The notes under the pieces: model-generated
What the model was told of the DNA's origin: nothing
Databases searched by the model: none
Seen by the model: only the letters and a program-made list of their open reading frames with translations
Made by a program: the position numbers and the translations under genes
Part shown: positions 9,365 through 18,411 of the stretch, piece by piece
Layout of the letters: every line of letters starts with the position of its first letter
Position numbering within the stretch: position 1 is the stretch's first letter
Source: DASQPR01 sp963797675
Lineage (GTDB): Bacteria; Actinomycetota; Actinomycetes; Mycobacteriales; Micromonosporaceae
Assembly (NCBI GenBank): GCA_963797675.1
Contig: CAWCQQ010000001.1
Span: 372,001-436,000, forward strand
Direction of reading: 5' to 3'
Length of the DNA: 64,000 nt

Positions 9365-11002
9365 CTTACCGCTCGCGCGTTGATCGCCGCGACATCAATA
9401 ACCGTGTCGACTTTGATCGCCTCGGCCATCCGCCGGTCGTGCGTGACCAGCAGCAACGTGCCGGTGAAGCTCGTCCAGCGCCTGCTCCAGCTGCTCGACC
9501 GCCTCGATGTCGAGGTGGTTCGTCGGCTCGTCCAGCACCAGGCAGTTGATGCCGCGCGCCTGCAGCAGCGCGAGTCCGGCCCGCGTGCGTTCGCCGGGCG
9601 ACAGCTGCGACGCCGGTCGCAGCGCCGCGTCTCCGGACAGTCGGAATTTCGCCAACAGGGTACGGGCATCAGACGCATCCAGATCGACCTCGCCCGGATC
9701 ACGTCCACGATCGGCGTGTCCGTCTCGAACAGCGTCCGGGTCTGGTCGATCTCGCCGACCACGACGCCCAGGTCCGGTCCGTTGTGTGCCACGTGCCAGC
9801 GGCAACCGTCCGAGCAGCGCCTCGATCAGCGTCGTCTTGCCGACGCCGTTCGGCCCGGCGAACCGGACCCGGTCGCCCCACTGGATGTCGATGTTGACCG
9901 GGCCGAGCCGGAACTCGCCGCGCTCGACGACGGCATCCCGCAACGTGAGTGCCTCGGTGGCGGAGCGGCGCGTTTCGGCGATCGAGAACTGCAGGCGCCA
10001 TGGTTCGCGTACGACATCTGGGGCTTTGTGATCCAGAGCGCTCGATCGCCCGGTCGGCCCTGGAGGCCTTGCCGGCCGTGGCCTGCGCGCCCGCGATGTG
10101 TGCGGCCTTGATGTGCTTGTCGCCGTCCGGATTGGCGGCGCGGATTCTTCGCGACCGCGACCCCTTCGCGCGCCCATTCCCGCTGCGTACGGGCCGACTC
10201 GACCAGCCGCGACCGGGCGTCCTCGTAGGTCGAGTAGGCATCGATCGCGCGCTGGCGTGCGGCGTCGCGCTCGGCGACGTAGGCGTCATAGCCGCCGCCG
10301 TAGATCGTGCCGCGGCGGGTGAACTCGTCGAGTTCGAGGATCTCGTCGACGGTCGCCGCGAGGAACGCACGATCGTGGCTGACCAGCGCGATTCCGGCCC
10401 GGCTGCGGTGCACGTGCGCTTCCAGGCGGGCGAGGCCGTCGGCGTCGAGATCGTTCGTCGGCTCGTCGAGCAGCAGGATGTCCGGCTGTGCGAGCAGGAC
10501 GGCGGCGAGCGCCAGCCGCGCCTTCTGACCGCCGGACGCGACCGCGTGTCTCGATGTCGAGGCCGAGATCGTGCGGCGATCATGGCGGCACGTTCCGGCA
10601 GGTCGGCGGCGCCGAGGCTGAGCCATGCGTCGAACGCCTCGGCATATTCGTCGGCCGCCTTGTCGCTGCGTTCCAGCGCGACGGTCGCCGCGTCGAGACG
10701 TGCTTGCGCGGCCGTACGCCGGTACGCCGAGCGAGGTAGTCGTAGACGCTCTCGCCCGGATCGCGATCGTGCTCCTGGGCAAGCCGGATCACGGTCGTCG
10801 TGGCCGGATTGCGCATGACCGTGCCCCCGTCCGGCACGAGGTCACCGCTGAGCACCTTGAGCAGCGTGGACTTGCCGACGCCGTTGGGCGCGATGATGCC
10901 GATCCGGTCGCCTGGGCCGATCGTGAGATCGACGCCGCCGAGGACGGTCAGGCTGCCGAACGAGAGCGTGATGTTCCGGCATTGGATCTGACTCAAGATC
11001 AT
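9365..11002 (-). CDS. ABC-F family ATPase (duplicated ATP-binding cassette protein)
   Basis: Soluble protein with two ABC ATPase domains and no membrane segments, the architecture of ABC-F factors that act on ribosomes in translation rescue or antibiotic protection. Domain 1: IAPNGVGKSTLLKVLSG (Walker A), SGGQKARLALAAVLL (signature), ILLLDEPTNDLDADGL (Walker B). Linker: a charged region ERDAARQRAIDAYSTYEDA. Domain 2: FAGPNGVGKTTLIEALLG, LSPGERTRAGLALL and LVLDEPTNHLDIEAVEQ, then TLLLVTHDRRMAE. Start ATG 11002 (MILSQIQCRNITLSFG). Breaks near 10700, 10560, 10140, 9775, 9680 and 9455. The stop is placed at TAA 9365-9367 assuming one more break; without it the frame stays open to 9265. Which ABC-F subgroup it belongs to cannot be read from sequence alone. 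Confidence 0.82.
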
Positions 11003-11181
11003 CGCCCCGATTCCGCTGCGTTCGCGGCCAACAATGCCGGACGCTCCGTCCTGCAAGCAACCAGTTTTCCGTGATCACGAAGGGGTAGACGTGCAATCGC
11101 ACGTTCAAAGCTTCGCGATCACGCGCGGGTCGGCAGCGGGCCGCACTACCGTGGAGAGATCGGATCCCGGGGAGGATTGAT

Positions 11182-11364
11182 ATGTCCCATAAAAAGTCGA
11201 ATGAAGAGCTTCGCGGACAACGGCTCGCGGTCGAACTGAGTACGGCACTGGACTCGGCCGCCTGGCAATCCGAAACGGATCGTCAGCAGAACTGGGGACA
11301 CCCGAAGCGGGCCGATGACGACTTCGACATCACGAGGCTGATCGAGGAACAGTTACGCAAATAG
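11182..11364 (+). CDS. Small hydrophilic hypothetical protein (60 aa)
   Basis: Starts at ATG 11182 with a very good Shine-Dalgarno GGGGAGGA seven bases upstream and is followed directly by a hairpin terminator, so it looks like a real monocistronic gene. The protein is highly charged (MSHKKSNEELRGQR, then KRADDDFDITRLIEEQLRK) with no Cys and no membrane segment. I do not recognise the family. It is divergent from the ABC-F gene across about 180 bases. Confidence 0.6.
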   Translation: MSHKKSNEELRGQRLAVELSTALDSAAWQSETDRQQNWGHPKRADDDFDITRLIEEQLRK

Positions 11365-11377
11365 CCCTGGAACGCCG

Positions 11378-11405
11378 ACAGCCCCGGCCACCTGGTCGGG
11401 GCTGT
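11378..11405 (+). terminator. Hairpin terminator after the 60-aa gene
   Basis: Nine-bp perfect stem ACAGCCCCG/CGGGGCTGT with a 10-base loop, 13 bases after the TAG. No T-run, as is common in actinobacteria. It directly abuts the tRNA-Ser fragment on its right. Confidence 0.65.
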
Positions 11406-11410
11406 TGTGC

Positions 11411-11437
11411 TGGCGGAGGATACGCAGATTCGAACGT
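11411..11437 (-). other. Partial copy of the tRNA-Ser 3' end (possible attachment-site remnant)
   Basis: Read against 12135 onward, the 27 bases beginning TGGCGGAGGATACG repeat the acceptor stem, CCA and part of the T-arm of the intact tRNA-Ser(GGA), with one inserted base and then divergence after ATTCGAAC. The bases before it (TTGTGC against TTGGTGC) are also alike. The T-stem cannot pair and there is no anticodon arm, so this is not a working tRNA. Such 3'-end duplications are left by integrases that target tRNA genes. Inference; no integrase gene is seen. Confidence 0.5.
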
Positions 11438-12082
11438 CCTGGTCGGGCTGCGTCGTGTGTACGTCAACCACTTCGACGTGACGTAGTGGTCATATGAGGT
11501 CTGGTGAGGGGCCGGAACAGGCGGACTTGGCCACCCGAGACTCACGTCGGACCAGCGGTCTTCCCGTCTCTTCGGTCGTGGCGTCCGTCGTGGAGAGCTG
11601 ACAAACAGACCGGGGCGGACAGAGCTGCTGCCACAACGGAAATCAATATTCGAAGGGTCCTGCCCGCGAAACCCACCGCCGGCGTTTGGTCGGTCAGCCA
11701 GACGTCACCTGCGGCTACCAAGACGGTCCACAGTAAGCGCCACGGTTTGACCACGAGACCCACGAGTATCCTGCGCATCGCAGTGCTAAAGCTCACTCCG
11801 GCTCCTCGGCGGGCTGTTGTGGAGAGCAGAACATATAGCCTGCGTTTGCACGAACGGCGCCCCACCTCGGGGATCGACTCAAGCGCAACCCACAATCGCC
11901 TGCCCTGGCGCGCTCACACCAGCGCATCGCCCTCACCGGCGACAAGTCACCGTTGTTTACTGTTCCATCGGGCACCACGACGGACCGCAACCAGCCGATG
12001 GCGCGATTCGAGCCCGGGCCGGAGCCCGCCGGAGGCAGGTTCGGGGGCTTGCCACCACGATCCCGCACCTGCTTTAAAGATC
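11438..12082. other. Accessory stretch between tRNA-Ser fragment and tRNA-Ser, no confident gene
   Basis: About 645 bases with visibly more A/T than the flanking genes and codon usage unlike them. The longest open frames on either strand (about 200 and 115 codons) overlap one another and show no family motif. Nothing here resembles a recombinase or transposase. I regard it as a decayed or very small integrated segment. A weak minus-strand candidate gene is listed separately. Confidence 0.5.
11542..11778 (-). CDS. Possible small membrane protein (78 aa), weak
   Basis: From ATG 11778 the protein begins MRRILVGLVVKPWRLLW and has two moderately hydrophobic stretches (LLWTVLVAAGDVWL and ILISVVAAALSAPVCLSAL), compatible with two short transmembrane helices, then a charged tail. 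No clear ribosome binding site and no recognised family; third-position GC is lower than in neighbouring genes. It may be chance. Confidence 0.25.
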   Translation of the reverse strand: MRRILVGLVVKPWRLLWTVLVAAGDVWLTDQTPAVGFAGRTLRILISVVAAALSAPVCLSALHDGRHDRRDGKTAGPT

Positions 12083-12119
12083 AACGCCCGGCCTGTCTGT
12101 GATTGACGGGCCGGGCGTT
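12083..12119 (-). terminator. Terminator after tRNA-Ser
   Basis: Strong stem AACGCCCGGCC/GGCCGGGCGTT around a 15-base loop. On the minus strand it lies 15 bases past the tRNA 3' end and is followed by GATCTTTAAAG, so it most likely ends the tRNA-Ser transcript. Confidence 0.75.
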
Positions 12120-12134
12120 TGTGCTGCTTGGTGC

Positions 12135-12222
12135 TGGCGGAGGATACGAGATTCGAACTCGTGAGGGTTTTATCCCAACACGCTTTCCAAGCGTGCGCCC
12201 TAGGCCACTAGGCGAATCCTCC
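12135..12222 (-). tRNA. tRNA-Ser(GGA)
   Basis: Minus-strand cloverleaf with acceptor GGAGGAT/ATCCTCC, anticodon stem CACGC/GCGTG around TTGGAAA (anticodon GGA, reading UCC/UCU), a long variable arm (TTGGGATAAAACCCTC) as expected of tRNA-Ser, T-arm ACGAGTTCGAATCTCGT, discriminator G and an encoded CCA. 88 nt including CCA. Confidence 0.97.
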
Positions 12223-12296
12223 GCCGTGAAGGATACAGACTCCTCCGGCCACCGCGCGCGCACCCGGCCCCAACTCGATCGGGTATGGTTGTGTCA

Positions 12297-12382
12297 CCTC
12301 TCGTGCGGCGTCACCTCATGAACCTCCCCAGGGCCGGAAGGCAGCAAGGATAAGTGAGCTCTGGCGGGTGCACGAGGGGCCT
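12297..12382 (+). ncRNA. ffs: Bacterial signal recognition particle RNA (4.5S, small SRP RNA)
   Basis: Contains the hallmark CAGGGCCGGAAGGCAGCA loop and the flanking internal-loop sequence CATGAACCTCC, with outer arms CCTCTCGTGC and GCACGAGGGG pairing at the ends. It pairs with Ffh for co-translational membrane targeting. Directly upstream of dnaX, the usual actinobacterial arrangement. The ends are set by the outer stem and are good to a few bases. Confidence 0.95.
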
Positions 12383-12457
12383 TTCTGTCTCATCCCACCT
12401 TTCCAAGATGTCCCCCAGGCGTGAGAAGCTTGCGCGGCGATGGGAGGGGTGACGTAG

Positions 12458-15197
12458 ATGACCTTGGCGCTCTATCGCAAGTACCGCCCGCGCACGTTCG
12501 CCGAGATCATCGGCCAGGAGCACGTCACCGAGCCGCTGAGCCAGGCGCTGCGCATCCGGCAGCATCAACCACGCCTACCTGTTCTCCGGTCCGCGCGGCT
12601 GCGGCAAGACCAGCAGCGCCCGGATCCTGGCCCGCTCGCTCAACTGCGCGAAGGGCCCGACGCCGGACCCGTGCGGCGAGTGTGACTCGTGCCGCGCGCT
12701 GGCGCCCGACGGCGCCGGCTCGATCGACGTCATCGAGATCGACGCGGCCAGCCACGGCGGTGTGGACGATGCCCGTGACCTGCGCGAACGGGCGTTCTTC
12801 GCGCCGGTCTCCAGCCGTTACAAGGTCTACGTCATCGACGAGGCGCACATGGTCTCGTCGGCCGGCTTCAACGCGCTGCTCAAGCTCGTCGAGGAGCCGC
12901 CGGAATACGTCAAGTTCGTGTTCGCGACGACCGAGCCGGAAAAGGTGCTCGGCACGATCAAGTCGCGGACGCATCACTACCCGTTCCGGCTGATCCCGCC
13001 GAGCGTGCTCCGCCCATACCTCGAACAGCTCGCGACCGCCGAGGGCGTCAAGGTCGAGCCGGCCGTGTTCCCGCTGGTGGTGCGGGCCGGTGGCGGCTCG
13101 GCGCGAGACAGCCTGTCGGTGCTCGACCAGTTGATCGCCGGCGCCGGCGAGGCGGGCGTGACCTACGCGCGGGCGGTCGCGCTGCTCGGCGTCACCGACG
13201 TCGCGCTGATCGACGAGGTCTGCGACGCGCTCGCGGCCGGCGACGGCGCGGCCGTCTACTCGACGATCAACAGCGTCGCCGAGGCCGGTCACGACGCCCG
13301 CCGGTTCGCCGGCGACCTGCTCGAACGCCTCCGCAACCTGATCGTGCTCCAGCAGGTCCCGGATGCGATCGAGAAGGGCCTGCTCGACGGCGCCGACGAC
13401 GAGCTGGCCCGCATGCGCACGGCAGTCCGAGCAGTTCGGCCCGGCGACGCTGTCCCGGATGGCCGACATCGTGCACACCGGCCTGATCGACATGCGCGGC
13501 ACGACCGCTCCCCGGCTGGTCCTCGAGCTGATCGCCGCCCGCATGCTGCTGCCCGGCGCGGAAGATTCCACCGCCGCGCTGCTCGCGCGGATGGAGCGCA
13601 TGGAGCGGCGCATCACGCTCGCCGACACGGACAATCCTCAAACCGAGGTGGTACGCCCAACGGCCCCCCTCTCCACCGACAGCTACTCCGCCGGCAGTCC
13701 TCCGATCGGCGGCCCGGACGGTTCGGCAACGGGCGCGAGCGCCGCTCGTGCCGCGCTCGCCGCCGCGTCGGCCGCTCGGCCGGTCAGCCGGAAGACGCCG
13801 ACGGCAGAGCCAGCTCCGAGCGTGGACGGACCTTCGGGAGTGGCCGTTCCCGCGCCGCCGTCACGGCCCGGGTCGGGCGCGTCCCCTCAGTCCGCCGACT
13901 CCCGGGTGGCGCCGGCCACGCCTCCGCCGGCAGCCGTACCCGTGCCGGCTGAGCCCGCCGCCCGAGCCGCTTCGACCGGTCCGGGCGCGGTGGATGCCGC
14001 CGGTGTCCGCCGGATCTGGGACGAGGTGCTCTCGCTGGTTCGTCGGCAAGAGCCCTCGCGCCGCCGGTTTCGTCCGCGAAGCGACGGTCCGCGAGGTCAA
14101 CGGTGACGTCCTCGTCCTGCTGTTCAAGCACGCTTTCACGCCGAGTCGGTAGCCGCGTCGCCGGAATCTGCTGCAAGAGGCGCTCTACGAGGTGCTCGGC
14201 GGCCGTTGGCGGATCTCGTGCGAGGTGGTCGGCCAGTCCTCAGCCTCGTCCGAGCGCGCCATCCTGTCGGTCGACAGTTCCGGCGGCGCTTCCCCGGACG
14301 TCGCCGGCGAGGGTGGCCCGGCAACGCCGGTCACGTCGACCGGCCGAGGTCGCTCCGACGCTTCGGCGACCATCGGGTCTGGATCTTCCGCCGCAGATGG
14401 CTCGAGCGCCAGCGGGCCGACCGCGTCGAGTTCCAGCAGACCGCGCGGATCTGCCGCGTCGGGTTCCAGCGGACCGCGCGGATCTGCCGCGTCGGGTTCC
14501 AGCGGACCGGGCGCACTGAACGCGACCGGATCTGCCCCGTCGCGTGGGTCGGCCGGCTCAGGTGGCATCGGCGCGGTTGCGCAGGCATCCACTTTCACGA
14601 ACGCATCCGGCCCGAGCGGTCGCGACAGCGGTATCGGCGGATCGACCATGAGCGGAGCCGGTGGCGGCGTCGCCACCGCAACTCGGCCGGATGCACCGCC
14701 GAAGACGTCACCGCCGGTCGAGGAGGACTGGCCGGAGATCGCGACGCTCGGTGGTGCCGGTGCCGACGGCGGCGTACCGCCTGAGGTGGTCGCTGTTGTG
14801 CCGCAGGCGGCACCGACCCGAACTCCATCCGACCGCCGACCGGCGTCGACCACGGGAGGGGCTGCTGCGGTCGAACGTGCGACGGCCCGTGCTGCCGCCG
14901 CACCGACGTCGCCACGTGGCGGTCGTGCCGGAAACGCCCGTACGGCCGTCGGCCAGCCTGCGTCCACGGCACCGTCCAGCCGCGCCGAAGGCCGAGGATT
15001 CCTGGGCCGGCACCGGCGACGAGCCGCCCTGGGATCCCGAGTTCGACGGTCCGGTCACGCCGACCGTGCATGTCGGGTTCGACCCGGGCGACGAGCCACT
15101 CGACGACGAAACGGATCTCGCCACCCGGCCCACCACCGAGCAGCAGGCGCTGGATCTGCTCCGGGACGCGCTTGGCGCCGAGAAGATCAACGAATAG
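12458..15197 (+). CDS. dnaX: DNA polymerase III subunit gamma/tau
   Basis: Clamp-loader ATPase. N-terminus MTLALYRKYRPRTFAEIIGQEHV, Walker A FSGPRGCGKTSSARILARSL, zinc-binding CGECDSC, Walker B YVIDEAHM and sensor 1 FVFATTEPEKVL. The middle holds domain III, then a long Ala/Pro/Ser-rich linker and a C-terminal part with NLLQEALYEVLGGRWRISCE and, at the very end, TEQQALDLLRDALGAEKINE. Total about 910 residues. Single extra bases at 12554, 13421 and 14047 restore the frame; further breaks occur near 14130-14160 and 14975. These are spread out and not at an A-run, so they are not the programmed frameshift known in E. coli dnaX. Part of ffs-dnaX-...-ybaB-recR. Confidence 0.93.
14424..14517 (+). 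repeat. 33-bp tandem repeat within dnaX linker
   Basis: About 2.8 copies of a 33-bp unit encoding an 11-residue Ser/Gly/Ala/Arg repeat (SGSSGPRGSAA) in the disordered linker of DnaX. The central two copies are identical, which points to recent slippage or an assembly-sensitive site. Confidence 0.8.
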
Positions 15198-15282
15198 AAG
15201 GTCCGCGCCCACGTAGGACTAGCTGCGAGAACGCCGTTTGGATACGCTGGCCCACCACTCGCCAGCGCCCGACGGAGGACTT

Positions 15283-15669
15283 GTGACATACGTACGGTGG
15301 GTCCGCCGTGCCGGCTCGTACCTGATCGACTATGCGATCCTGGTGCCACTCGCAATCCTCGGCGCCATGAGTCCTACACCGGTCGCCGTCGCGTGCACGT
15401 TCGTCAATCTGGCGCTGCTCGCAGCGAACCGGTGGGTGCTCGCCGGCCGTACCGGGCAGAGTCTCGGCCGGCGGATCGTCGGTACGCGCCTCGTTGACGA
15501 AGGCACCGGCGAGCCGATCGGTGCCGTTCGCGCATTCGCCCGCGACATCTGTCACCTGCTCGATTGGCTGCTGATCGGGATCGGCTGGCTCCGACCGCTG
15601 TGGCAGCGACGACGCCAGACGTTCGCCGACTCGATCGCGATGACCGCCGTTATCCCGGATCGGGCCTAG
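15283..15669 (+). CDS. RDD family membrane protein
   Basis: Small membrane protein with the RDD-domain pattern: YVRWVRRAGSYLIDYAIL at the start (conserved Arg and Asp), helices VPLAILGAM and VAVACTFVNLALLAANRWVLA, then GQSLGRRIVGTRLVDEGTG and a C-terminal helix with the closing FADSIAMTAVIP. I prefer GTG 15283 over an upstream ATG (15238) because GGAGG lies seven bases before it. Length 128 aa. Function of RDD proteins is poorly known (some act in ion transport). It follows dnaX by 85 bases on the same strand. Confidence 0.8.
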   Translation: MTYVRWVRRAGSYLIDYAILVPLAILGAMSPTPVAVACTFVNLALLAANRWVLAGRTGQSLGRRIVGTRLVDEGTGEPIGAVRAFARDICHLLDWLLIGIGWLRPLWQRRRQTFADSIAMTAVIPDRA

Positions 15670-15726
15670 CCGAGGATCGCGACGCCCATGAAATCGATGT
15701 GCGCTGGTCGAAGTCGTCGCCGTAAG

Positions 15727-17026
15727 GTGCGGCGATGCAGCCAGGACCTGACGATTTTCCGGCAACGGCGGTTTGTGCTGCTCTTTGCTGCGCGTACCAG
15801 CTCGGTTCTGGGATCTTCGGTCGGGACCGGTGGCACTGGCGTTCGGCATCCTTGCGTTGCCGCACGGAACGCCGACCACGCTGTCGATCGTGCTGGCCGC
15901 GAACTCGGTGACGCTGCTCGTGTTCCTGCTGCTCAGCGGCGTGATCGCGGACCGGTTGCCGCGTTACCAGCTGATGTACGGGGCGGATGGGCTCTCCGCA
16001 CTCGCCTGGGGCGGCATCGGCGTCATGCTGCTGACCGGGTGGACGCCGATCCCGGTGATGGCGCGTACTGGCCGCGCTGGCCGGCCTCGGTACCGCGCTG
16101 TTCTGGCCGGCGATGACCGGCGTGGTGCCCGAAGTGGTTGCGGCCGACCAGTTGCAGGCGGCGAACGGGCTGCTGCGCCTCGGTACGAACGGCGCGCGCA
16201 TCCTCGGCTTCGCCGTCGCGGGCGTGATGGTCAAGGCGGTCGGCCCGGGCTGGGCGATGATGCTGAACGCGCTCGGATTCGCGATCTCGGCCGGGCTGCT
16301 CGCCTGCCTGCGGCTGCCGAAGAGCGGCAGGATCGAGGCCAGCAACGTCTTCGCCGACCTGCGCGAAGGATGGCAGGAGTTCACGTCGAAGCAGTGGCTG
16401 TGGGTGGTCGTACTCCAATTTTCGATCATCGTCGGCGGCCTGGAAGCGTTCTACGGCGTGCTCGGTCCGGTCGTTGCGAAGCGTGACCTCGGCGGCGCCG
16501 GCGGCTGGTCGGTCGTCCTCGCGGGCGAGTCGATCGGGATGTTCCTCGGGGTCGGCGATCGCGATCCGGATCCGGCCCAAGCATCCGATGCGGCTGGGCA
16601 TGTTCCTGACGTTCCCGCTGGCGGTCGCGCCGGCGCTGCTCGGGCTGCACGCGCCGCTCTACGTCGTCGCGGCCGGCGCGCTCGTCGGCGGCCTCTGCAT
16701 CGACATCTTCGCCGTGCTGTGGGAGACGTCGATGCAGCGTGAGGTGCCGGCGGGCGCGCTGTCGCGGGTCAGCTCCTACGATGCGCTGGGCTCACTGATG
16801 TTCGGTCCGATCGGGCTCGCGGTCGCCGGACCGTTGATCAGCTGGTACGGCCCGCATGACGCGCTGTTCGTCGCCGCGGCGGCGGTGTCGTGCCGACCGT
16901 GCTCGCTTGTTCGCGCCGAGCGTCCGAAACATGAGCTGGTCGTCGCCGAATCCGCGTCCCGTGACGAGCCGGTGGCCTCACTCGCCGGCCGAAGTGATCG
17001 AGGTGGCGGTCGCCCGTACGCCGTAG
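15727..17026 (+). CDS. MFS transporter (EntS-like exporter family)
   Basis: Major facilitator with about 12 hydrophobic segments. It opens DLTIFRQRRFVLLFAARTSSVLG, the N-terminal pattern of the enterobactin-exporter-like MFS group, then SGVIADRLPRYQLM (the conserved loop 2-3 motif), FWPAMTGVVPEVVAADQLQAAN and, in the second half, RDLGGAGGWSVVLAGE and VPAGALSRVSSYDALGS. Substrate cannot be inferred. Start is uncertain (GTG 15727 or ATG 15688). Breaks near 15815, 16068, 16555 and 16890; after the last, the frame ends at TAG 17026. Confidence 0.8.
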
Positions 17027-17162
17027 CGTCCCGGCGAAGTCGATCGTATCGCGCGACACACCGTCGGGGCGCAAGTAACTCCAGGATCAACCGAGGCGTG
17101 GCGGACGGGCTACGCTTCTACCGCGGTACGAAAGCGCTCGTCGTGGAACTAGGAGATCAACC

Positions 17163-17495
17163 GTGCGACCCGGTGGACAGCCCAACATGCAGCAGCTCAT
17201 GAAGCAGGCGCAGAAGATGCAGCAGCAGATGGCGTCGGTGCAGGCGGAGCTGGCCGAGGCCGAGGTCACCGGTACGGCCGGCGACGGCCTGGTGACCGTG
17301 GTCGTCAGCGGCGGCGGCGAGCTCCTGTCGATCAAGATCGACCCGAAGGTCGTGGACGCCGACGACGTGGAGACGCTGGAGGATCTGGTCCTCGCGGCCG
17401 TACAGAACGGCACCGACGCGGCGAAGGCGCTGACCGAGGAGAAGATGGGTCCGCTCACCGGCGGCATGGGCGGCTTCGGCCTGCCGGGCTTCTGA
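17163..17495 (+). CDS. YbaB/EbfC nucleoid-associated protein
   Basis: 110-aa DNA-binding protein of the YbaB/EbfC family: Gln/Met-rich helix NMQQLMKQAQKMQQQMASVQ, then the beta core GDGLVTVVVSGGGELLSIKI and the helix DDVETLEDLVLAAVQNGTDAA, ending in a Gly-rich tail (GGMGGFGLPGF). GTG start with AGGAG eight bases upstream. It lies seven bases before recR, the near-universal ybaB-recR pairing, and probably shares its transcript. Confidence 0.95.
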   Translation: MRPGGQPNMQQLMKQAQKMQQQMASVQAELAEAEVTGTAGDGLVTVVVSGGGELLSIKIDPKVVDADDVETLEDLVLAAVQNGTDAAKALTEEKMGPLTGGMGGFGLPGF

Positions 17496-17502
17496 TCCGC
17501 CG

Positions 17503-18096
17503 ATGTACGAAGGCGCGCTCCAGGACCTGATCGACGAACTCGGTCGACTGCCCGGCATCGGACCGAAGAGCGCGCAGCGGATCGCGTTCCACATCCTCTC
17601 CGCCGACCCGGTGGACGTGAAGCGGCTGGCGAACGTGCTCGGGCGGATCAAGGATCAGATCCGGTTCTGCGTCACCTGCTTCAACGTCTCCGAGCAGGAG
17701 CAGTGCCGGATCTGCCGGGATCCGCGCCGCGGTGACGACGCGCTCTGCGTGGTCGAGGAGCCGAAGGACGTCGTCGCGATCGAGAAGACCGGCGAGTTCC
17801 GCGGCCGCTACCACGTGCTCGGCGGTGCGATCAATCCGCTCGAAGGCGTCGGCCCGGACAACCTCCGGATTCGCGAGCTGATGTCGCGCCTCGCCTCCGG
17901 CGAGGTCAAGGAACTGATCCTGGCCACCGATCCGAACACCGAGGGCGAGGCGACCGCGACCTATCTCGCGCTGCTCGTGAAGCCGATGGGCATCACGGTC
18001 AGCCGGTTGGCGAGCGGTCTGCCGGTCGGCGGCGACCTCGAGTACGCCGACGAAATCACACTCGGACGAGCGTTTGAGGGTCGTCGTACCCTATAG
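17503..18096 (+). CDS. recR: Recombination mediator RecR
   Basis: Acts with RecO/RecF to load RecA at gaps. 197 aa, intact in one frame. Helix-hairpin-helix LGRLPGIGPKSAQRIAFHIL, the zinc finger CVTCFNVSEQEQCRIC, and the Toprim domain from LCVVEEPKDVVAIE through ELILATDPNTEGEATATYLA, ending with the Walker-like VSRLASGLPVGGDLEYAD block. Typical length. Follows ybaB directly. Confidence 0.97.
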   Translation: MYEGALQDLIDELGRLPGIGPKSAQRIAFHILSADPVDVKRLANVLGRIKDQIRFCVTCFNVSEQEQCRICRDPRRGDDALCVVEEPKDVVAIEKTGEFRGRYHVLGGAINPLEGVGPDNLRIRELMSRLASGEVKELILATDPNTEGEATATYLALLVKPMGITVSRLASGLPVGGDLEYADEITLGRAFEGRRTL

Positions 18097-18411
18097 CCTT
18101 GATCTTGAACGTTGCCCAGCGACGCAAGGGCCATTCGGTTGCGGTTCACCAGCCTAAATGTCCAACACAGGGCTGTTCTTATAACGCCACAGTCACGGTG
18201 TAGCGAGTCTTTGGTTACAGACTCACCCACCCCTTGACCCGCACCCGACGGACACGAGAAGGTCCAGGAACGCGGTGTCGCTGGCCACACCGAACGCCCG
18301 CACGTCATCGGGCGATCGTGGCCCCGTCTGCCGCCACATGATTCCGCGATCGTCGCGGTCATGTCGTTCCGCGGCGGACCCGACGGGAGTCGGAAGAGGG
18401 GTGGCAGCTTC
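18097..18411. other. Gene-free region upstream of the peptide ABC operon
   Basis: About 315 bases with no supported gene. It is more A/T-rich than the flanks. The only structure I see is the inverted repeat listed separately; the promoter of the following operon should be here, but I cannot fix its -35/-10. Confidence 0.6.
18205..18224. promoter_or_regulatory. Candidate operator: 6-bp inverted repeat
   Basis: GAGTCT and AGACTC separated by eight A/T-rich bases (TTGGTTAC), about 190-205 bases upstream of the first permease gene. The size and symmetry suit a helix-turn-helix dimer, but no cognate regulator is encoded beside it. Confidence 0.35.

Noticed and set aside
11411..11500. A second complete tRNA gene
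   Set aside because: Only the 3' end matches; T-stem, anticodon arm and 5' acceptor strand cannot be formed.
14040..14170. Programmed frameshift in dnaX
   Set aside because: No slippery A-rich heptamer, and similar breaks occur in many unrelated genes here.
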